From Jiulongibacter sp966250325 (GTDB taxonomy: Bacteria > Bacteroidota > Bacteroidia > Cytophagales > Spirosomataceae), in NCBI GenBank assembly GCA_966250325.1, contig CBINGY010000009.1:1-64000 (forward strand): a DNA stretch of 64,000 nt, written 5' to 3'. The position numbers and the translations under genes were made by a program. Of this stretch, positions 58,946 through 64,000 are shown one piece after another. Numbering within the stretch: position 1 is the first letter of the stretch; every line of letters begins with the position of its first letter. The notes beneath the pieces were generated by a model that was not told where the DNA came from, did not search any database, and saw only the letters and a list, made by a program, of their open reading frames with translations.

Positions 58946-61732
58946 ATGGATCAATATTCATACGTGGCCAATGCCGATGTTTCGGCTATTGAATCTCTCT
59001 ATCAGGAGTACCTGAAAAACCCGCAATCAGTAGATGAGAGTTGGCACAATTTCTTCAAAGGATTCGAATTTTCACAGCAATGGAGCTCAAACGGGGCAGC
59101 ACCTTCTGTTAACGGCAAAGCTGCCGGCACCTCTCATGTTCAAAAGGAAATTGAGGTAGTTCACCTTATTCGGGGTATCAGAGCACGTGGCCACATGGGT
59201 GCCAATATTGACCCACTGTACCCGGTGAGAAAGAAAAACCCAAATCTGGAGCTGAGTGATTTTAACCTTTCTGAGTCTGATCTCGATACGGTTTTTGAGG
59301 CCGGTATGGAGGTTTTTGGAAGACCGGCAACACTCCGGGAAATCAATGATCACCTGAAAAGGGTTTACATGGGTAATATTGGTTTTGAATACCAATACAT
59401 TCGTGACAGAAAAATCAAAGGCTGGTTTCGCAGAAAAATTGAAGGAGAATACCTGAACTCAAAGCCCTCTGTTGATGAGAAAAAGAGAATTCTGAAAAAA
59501 CTCAACGAAGCTGTCGCTTTTGAAAACTTCCTGCATACCAAGTTTCTGGGCAAAAAGCGATTCTCTCTGGAAGGTGGTGAATCTACCATTCCAGGCCTTG
59601 ACGCTGCGATAAGCAAAGGGGCCGAAATGGGTGTGGAAGAGGTAGTGATAGGCATGGCTCACCGCGGACGTCTCAATGTGCTTACCAACATTCTTCAGAA
59701 ACCATACGAGCAGGTATTCAATGAATTTGAGGAGAATGTGGAGCAGGAAGAATACAGTGACGGCGATGTAAAATATCACATGGGTTATACCAGCCAGGTG
59801 CTTACACCAACCGGCAAACGGGTGAGTATGAAACTGATGGCAAACCCTTCGCACCTTGAGGCGGTAGATCCGGTGGTACTGGGATATGCCCGGGCAAGAG
59901 CCGATGCCCACTACGAAAGCGGAGGAAGAAAGGTGAACACCTTTGACGATATCTATGACAAGATTCTTCCGATAATCATTCATGGCGATGCTTCACTTGC
60001 TGGTCAGGGAATTGTCTATGAAGTAACCCAAATGTCAAATCTGCCTGGATATTATGTGGGTGGTTCTATCCATTTTATCATAAATAACCAGGTGGGTTTT
60101 ACCACAGATAACGACGACGCCCGTTCAAGTTTATATTGCTCAGACATAGCCAAAATCCTTGACACTCCCATTTTCCACGTAAATGGGGATGACCCGGAAG
60201 CCGTGGTCTATGCCATGAAACTGGCCATTGAATTCCGTCAGGAATTCAACCGGGATGTATTTGTGGATATGATCTGCTACCGGAAGTATGGTCATAACGA
60301 AGCCGATGAGCCTCGTTTCACCCAGCCTACCATGTATGAGATCATTAATAAACACAAAAACCCGCGTGATCTTTACCTGGAGCAGTTGAAAGCACAGGGT
60401 GATGATAATCAGGATCTGGCAAAACAGCTTAAAGAGTCTTTTGACGATAATCTTCAGGAGCTTCTGGCCAAAGTAAAACAACGTCAGCTGCCTTATGAAA
60501 TTCCTAAGCTGGAAAGAGACTGGCAGCAGTTGAGAAAATCAAAAGCAGAAGATTTTGAGAGTTCACCGTCTACAGGAATCGACAACGAACAGATTCAGAA
60601 GATTGGAAAAGCACTTAGCAATGTTCCCTCAGACTTCAATGCCATCAAGCAGATTCAGAAAGTTCTGGAAGAGCGGGCTGCGATTTTTGCCGGAGAAAAA
60701 CCATTTAACTGGGCAGCAGCCGAATTAATGGCCTACGGATCTGTACTTAATGATGGCAGATGGGTGCGGATGACCGGCCAGGATGTACAAAGAGGTACAT
60801 TTTCTCACCGCCATGCAGTACTTCACGATACTGAAACCAATGCTCTGTATTGCAATCTCCAGCATATAAGTGATAGTCAGGGAAAAATAGAGATTTACAA
60901 TTCCCTCCTTTCCGAATATGGGGTGATGGGTTTTGAATACGGCTATGCAATGGCAAACCCGAATGCACTGGTCATCTGGGAAGCTCAGTTTGGCGATTTT
61001 GCCAACGGAGCACAAACCATGATTGATCAGTTTATTTCTGCTGCAGAATCGAAATGGAAAACGATGAATGGTCTGGTTCTTCTTCTTCCGCACGGTTATG
61101 AGGGTCAGGGGCCAGAGCACTCCAATGCCCGTCCCGAGAGATTTTTGCAGCTATCCGCAGAGTATAACATGTATGTATGTGCCTGTACCACACCGGCAAA
61201 CTTCTTCCACATGCTGAGAAGACAGGTTGCCTTGCCGTTCAGAAAGCCATGCGTTCACATGTCGCCAAAATCTATGCTTCGTCACCCGGAAGCTATTTCG
61301 CCGATGGATGATTTCCTTCCGGGCAGCAGCTTTAAAGAGACCATAGGTGATGAATGGGCAGATCCGAAAAAGGTGAAGAGAGTACTTCTATGCTCGGGCA
61401 AAGTTTATTATGACCTGAGACAAAAGCAACAGGAAGATAACCGGAAGGATGTAGCCATTATAAGAGTGGAACAATTGCATCCATTCCCTAAAACTCAGGT
61501 AGAAAATCATCTGAAAAACTTCCCGAAAGCAGAAGTTCTTTGGGTTCAGGAGGAGCCTAAGAATATGGGTGCCTGGTCATTTATTCTTCGTGAATTCTCG
61601 GAGGTAGGAATTGAAGGAGTAATTTCCAGAAAGAAAAGTGCCTCTCCTGCAACTGGTTATACCAAATATCACCAAAAAGAACAGCAGGAAATAGTTAATA
61701 AATCGTTTGACTTGACCAATAAAGAAAAATAA
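58946..61732 (+). CDS. sucA: 2-oxoglutarate dehydrogenase E1 component
   Basis: Thiamine-diphosphate-dependent decarboxylase of the TCA-cycle 2-oxoglutarate dehydrogenase complex, 928 residues as expected. The N-terminal E2-binding segment is ESLYQEYLKNPQSVDESWHNFF. Conserved active-site blocks are GMAHRGRLNVL (His239), HGDASLAGQGIVYEV and YRKYGHNEADEPRFTQP. The transketolase pyrimidine domain has RGTFSHRHAVLHD and PHGYEGQGPEHSNARPERF, and the C terminus has EEPKNMGAW. First gene of the operon, two bases before sucB. It feeds succinyl-CoA into the TCA cycle. Confidence 0.97.
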   Translation: MDQYSYVANADVSAIESLYQEYLKNPQSVDESWHNFFKGFEFSQQWSSNGAAPSVNGKAAGTSHVQKEIEVVHLIRGIRARGHMGANIDPLYPVRKKNPNLELSDFNLSESDLDTVFEAGMEVFGRPATLREINDHLKRVYMGNIGFEYQYIRDRKIKGWFRRKIEGEYLNSKPSVDEKKRILKKLNEAVAFENFLHTKFLGKKRFSLEGGESTIPGLDAAISKGAEMGVEEVVIGMAHRGRLNVLTNILQKPYEQVFNEFEENVEQEEYSDGDVKYHMGYTSQVLTPTGKRVSMKLMANPSHLEAVDPVVLGYARARADAHYESGGRKVNTFDDIYDKILPIIIHGDASLAGQGIVYEVTQMSNLPGYYVGGSIHFIINNQVGFTTDNDDARSSLYCSDIAKILDTPIFHVNGDDPEAVVYAMKLAIEFRQEFNRDVFVDMICYRKYGHNEADEPRFTQPTMYEIINKHKNPRDLYLEQLKAQGDDNQDLAKQLKESFDDNLQELLAKVKQRQLPYEIPKLERDWQQLRKSKAEDFESSPSTGIDNEQIQKIGKALSNVPSDFNAIKQIQKVLEERAAIFAGEKPFNWAAAELMAYGSVLNDGRWVRMTGQDVQRGTFSHRHAVLHDTETNALYCNLQHISDSQGKIEIYNSLLSEYGVMGFEYGYAMANPNALVIWEAQFGDFANGAQTMIDQFISAAESKWKTMNGLVLLLPHGYEGQGPEHSNARPERFLQLSAEYNMYVCACTTPANFFHMLRRQVALPFRKPCVHMSPKSMLRHPEAISPMDDFLPGSSFKETIGDEWADPKKVKRVLLCSGKVYYDLRQKQQEDNRKDVAIIRVEQLHPFPKTQVENHLKNFPKAEVLWVQEEPKNMGAWSFILREFSEVGIEGVISRKKSASPATGYTKYHQKEQQEIVNKSFDLTNKEK

Positions 61733-61734
61733 AA

Positions 61735-63246
61735 ATGGCAATTGAAATGAAAGTGCCTTCAGTGGGCGAATCGGTAACCGAAGTTACCATTGCTTCCTGG
61801 GTAAAAAAAGATGGCGATTTCGTACAAATGGATGAAGTCATCTGTGAATTGGAATCTGACAAAGCCACCTTTGAACTACCTGCTGAGGCAGCAGGAATAT
61901 TGAGAATAATTGCCGCAGAAGGAGAAACACTGGAAATAGGTGCTCCTATCTGTAAAATTGAACAAACTGAAGCAGCTCCCAAAGCTCCTGCACCGCAAGC
62001 CGCTCCTGAAGCATCCACTCCAGTTTCTTCCGGCACAGGTAAGCTTATTGAAGTAAGAATACCAACCGTAGGTGAATCCATTACGGAAGTTACCGTGAGC
62101 AGCTGGATGAAAAAAACAGGTGATCAGGTTCAATTAGACGAAATTATCTGCGAACTGGAATCAGATAAAGCAACCTTTGAATTGCCCTCTCCTTCTGCTG
62201 GAGTTATACAGGTACTTGTAGATGAAGGCTCGGTAGTTCCTGTGGGTGATCTTGTAGCTAAAATAAGTGAAGGTTCTGTTTCTTCGGCACCCGTAGCTTC
62301 TTCGGCACCGGCAACTTCCGCACCTGCTGCCGCAGCTTCAGGTGACTCTTATGCCAGCGGGCATCCATCGCCTTCAGCCTCAAAAATCTTATCAGAAAAA
62401 GGCATTGAAGCTTCATCTGTAAGCGGCTCCGGCGTAGGCGGGAGAATTACCAAAGAAGATGCACTGAAAGCTGAAAAAGTAGCTGTAGCATCCACTGCTC
62501 CAAGTTCTGCTCCGGCTCCTGCAGCATCAAAAGCCGTAACCGATGACCGTGGGCAGCGTCGCGAAAAAATGACATCGCTTCGTAAAACCATTTCCCGACG
62601 TCTGGTAGCTGTAAAGAATGAAACAGCTATGCTAACTACTTTCAATGAAGTGGATATGAAGCCCATCATGGATCTTCGTAAGGCCTACAAAGACAAGTTC
62701 AAAGAAACGCATGGTGTAGGGTTGGGCTTTATGTCATTCTTTACAAAAGCATGTGCTATCGCCTTACAGGAATTCCCGGTAGTGAATGCCTATATTGATG
62801 GTGAAGAAGTAGTTTACAATGATTTTTCGGATATTTCTATTGCGGTATCTGCCCCTCGCGGTTTAGTGGTTCCTGTAATCAGAAACGCCGAAAAAATGTC
62901 TTTTGCAGAAATTGAGTCGGAAGTAGTACGCCTGGCAACCAGAGCAAGAGATAATAAACTGACGATTGACGAAATGACCGGAGGTACCTTTACCATAACC
63001 AATGGTGGTATTTTCGGATCTATGCTCTCTACTCCGATAATTAATGCCCCGCAGTCTGCAATCTTGGGAATGCACAATATCGTAGAAAGGCCGGTAGCCA
63101 TTAACGGGCAGGTAGAGATTAGACCTATCATGTATGTGGCTCTTTCTTACGATCACCGTACCATTGACGGAAAGGATTCAGTAAGCTTCCTGGTGAGAAT
63201 TAAACAACTCCTGGAGGATCCGATGAGAATGTTACTTCAGGTATAA
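61735..63246 (+). CDS. sucB: 2-oxoglutarate dehydrogenase E2 component with two lipoyl domains
   Basis: Dihydrolipoyl succinyltransferase, 503 residues, longer than the usual 400 because of a duplicated lipoyl domain. Lipoyl lysines are Lys43 and Lys145, both in ELESDKATFELP. An Ala/Pro/Ser-rich linker leads to the peripheral E1/E3-binding domain (SPSASKILSEKGIEASSVSG...GRITKEDAL). The catalytic domain has YDHRTIDGKDSVSFL with His474 and Asp478, and the GTFTITNGGIFGSML block of succinyltransferases. Two bases separate it from sucA, so the two are co-translated. A stem-loop with a short T-run follows before lpd. Confidence 0.96.
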   Translation: MAIEMKVPSVGESVTEVTIASWVKKDGDFVQMDEVICELESDKATFELPAEAAGILRIIAAEGETLEIGAPICKIEQTEAAPKAPAPQAAPEASTPVSSGTGKLIEVRIPTVGESITEVTVSSWMKKTGDQVQLDEIICELESDKATFELPSPSAGVIQVLVDEGSVVPVGDLVAKISEGSVSSAPVASSAPATSAPAAAASGDSYASGHPSPSASKILSEKGIEASSVSGSGVGGRITKEDALKAEKVAVASTAPSSAPAPAASKAVTDDRGQRREKMTSLRKTISRRLVAVKNETAMLTTFNEVDMKPIMDLRKAYKDKFKETHGVGLGFMSFFTKACAIALQEFPVVNAYIDGEEVVYNDFSDISIAVSAPRGLVVPVIRNAEKMSFAEIESEVVRLATRARDNKLTIDEMTGGTFTITNGGIFGSMLSTPIINAPQSAILGMHNIVERPVAINGQVEIRPIMYVALSYDHRTIDGKDSVSFLVRIKQLLEDPMRMLLQV

Positions 63247-63260
63247 AAAACACTTAAACG

Positions 63261-63284
63261 AAAGCCTGCTGTGCAGGCTTTTTT
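63261..63284 (+). terminator. Stem-loop with short T-run between sucB and lpd
   Basis: AAGCCTGC / GCAGGCTT, a perfect 8-bp stem with a TGT loop, ending in six T. It probably reduces or separates lpd transcription rather than ending the operon, since the lpd start follows nine bases later. Confidence 0.7.
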
Positions 63285-63292
63285 AAAATTAT

Positions 63293-64000
63293 ATGACCAT
63301 GGAATTTGACGTTATCGTAATAGGTTCAGGCCCCGGAGGATACGTTTCGGCCATTAGAAATGCTCAGCTTGGAGCTAAAGTAGCCCTTATTGAAAAATAC
63401 AATACGCTGGGTGGCACCTGCCTCAATGTGGGCTGTATCCCATCAAAAGCTCTTCTGGATTCGTCCGAACATTTTTATAATGCTTCACATCATTTTGAGG
63501 AGCATGGCATAAAAATCGGCAAACCGAAAGTTGATCTGGGAACCATGATTTCACGTAAAAATGAAGTGGTTCAGAAAATGAATGCCGGTGTGGATTTTCT
63601 GATGAAAAAAAACAAGATCACTGTTTTCAACGGTTTCGGATCATTCGTTGATAAAAAAACCATAAAGATTTCAAAATCGGATGGTTCTGAAGAACAGATA
63701 AAAGGAAAGAATATCGTAATTGCCACGGGATCAAAACCTATGATTCTCCCTTTCATGAATTATGATAAAGAGAGAATTATTACTTCCACAGAGGCCTTAA
63801 ATCTAAAGGAAATCCCCAAACATCTGCTGGTGATTGGTGCCGGTGTGATTGGTGCTGAACTGGGCTCTGTTTATGCCCGCCTGGGTTCAAAAGTAACCTT
63901 CATCGAATATGCCGGTGGTATGATTCCCACCATGGACGGCTCCCTCGGGAAAGAACTTCAAAAGGTATTGAAAAAGCAGTTTGATGCCTCTTTTGAATTC
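63293..64000 (+). CDS. lpd: Dihydrolipoyl dehydrogenase (E3), 5' part only
   Basis: The first 236 codons of the flavoprotein that reoxidises lipoyl groups of the dehydrogenase complexes. The FAD-binding GSGPGGYVSAI opens the protein. The redox-active disulfide is Cys43-Cys48 in GGTCLNVGCIPSKALL, and the NAD-domain Rossmann motif is VIGAGVIGAELGSVYARLG. The family is about 465 residues, so half is beyond the right edge. ATG 63299 (MEFDVIVIG) is as likely as 63293. It follows sucB by 46 bp with a stem-loop in between. Confidence 0.95.
   Translation, partial: MTMEFDVIVIGSGPGGYVSAIRNAQLGAKVALIEKYNTLGGTCLNVGCIPSKALLDSSEHFYNASHHFEEHGIKIGKPKVDLGTMISRKNEVVQKMNAGVDFLMKKNKITVFNGFGSFVDKKTIKISKSDGSEEQIKGKNIVIATGSKPMILPFMNYDKERIITSTEALNLKEIPKHLLVIGAGVIGAELGSVYARLGSKVTFIEYAGGMIPTMDGSLGKELQKVLKKQFDASFEF

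Overview
The window is chromosomal DNA from a member of the phylum Bacteroidota, most likely a gliding or surface-active environmental lineage (Cytophagales- or Flavobacteriales-like; I cannot resolve the order). The evidence is the gene set: PorP/SprF-family proteins, an OmpA/PD40 protein, a 3,000-residue adhesin with a gliding-motility-associated C-terminal (CHU_C-type) domain, DUF4230, DUF4126, NIPSNAP and REC-LytTR/7TMR-DISM signalling proteins. Many genes also carry the Bacteroidota -7 promoter element TAnnTTTG a few tens of bases before the start codon. Both window edges cut genes: pntB on the left, lpd on the right. I found no tRNA, rRNA or CRISPR.

Layout. 1-2744 (minus): the three-gene proton-translocating transhydrogenase operon pntAA-pntAB-pntB. 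2893-9471: a secreted dipeptidyl peptidase IV, acetyl-CoA synthetase, a secreted alpha/beta hydrolase and a membrane sterol-desaturase-type hydroxylase, separated by clear intrinsic terminators. 9600-13957: an AT-rich island unlike its neighbours. It carries a TIR-SIR2 fusion, a DUF2971-TPR protein and a membrane/coiled-coil protein, with two attC-like folded sites between them. It reads as an integron-type gene-cassette array without an integrase in view, and it is the most interesting part of the window. 14039-17310: a zinc metallopeptidase, a REP-associated tyrosine transposase (RAYT) flanked on both sides by its palindromic repeats, and a secreted glutamine-amidotransferase-like protein. 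17534-26365: a vanadium-haloperoxidase/PAP2 lipoprotein, a duplicated DoxX-like membrane protein, NIPSNAP, a small zinc-ribbon protein, a large membrane protein, DUF4126, YicC and ArgS.

26368-33211: two lipocalin-like lipoproteins, an HDAC-family deacetylase, a GH18 chitinase, a YdjC/ChbG-type deacetylase and a LytTR response regulator with its LytS-type kinase. This could be a chitin or chito-oligosaccharide sensing and processing block. 33208-42196: housekeeping and membrane genes (isoprenylcysteine-methyltransferase-like, DUF4230, miaA, cmk, an FAD oxidoreductase, YceI) and an AraC regulator divergent from a secreted TSP3/DUF11 protein. Between those two lies a perfect 13-bp direct repeat with a 21-bp period.

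42221-58750: the surface module. It comprises an outer-membrane beta-barrel protein with a degenerate peptidase domain, the giant T9SS-type adhesin, and PorP/SprF - OmpA - PorP/SprF. The adhesin is probably exported by the type IX system and anchored or displayed with help from the SprF and OmpA partners. 58946-64000: the 2-oxoglutarate dehydrogenase operon sucA-sucB-lpd, with an E2 that has two lipoyl domains.

Starts were moved inward from the longest reading frame wherever a signal peptide, lipobox or -7 promoter box made the longer form implausible; each case is stated.
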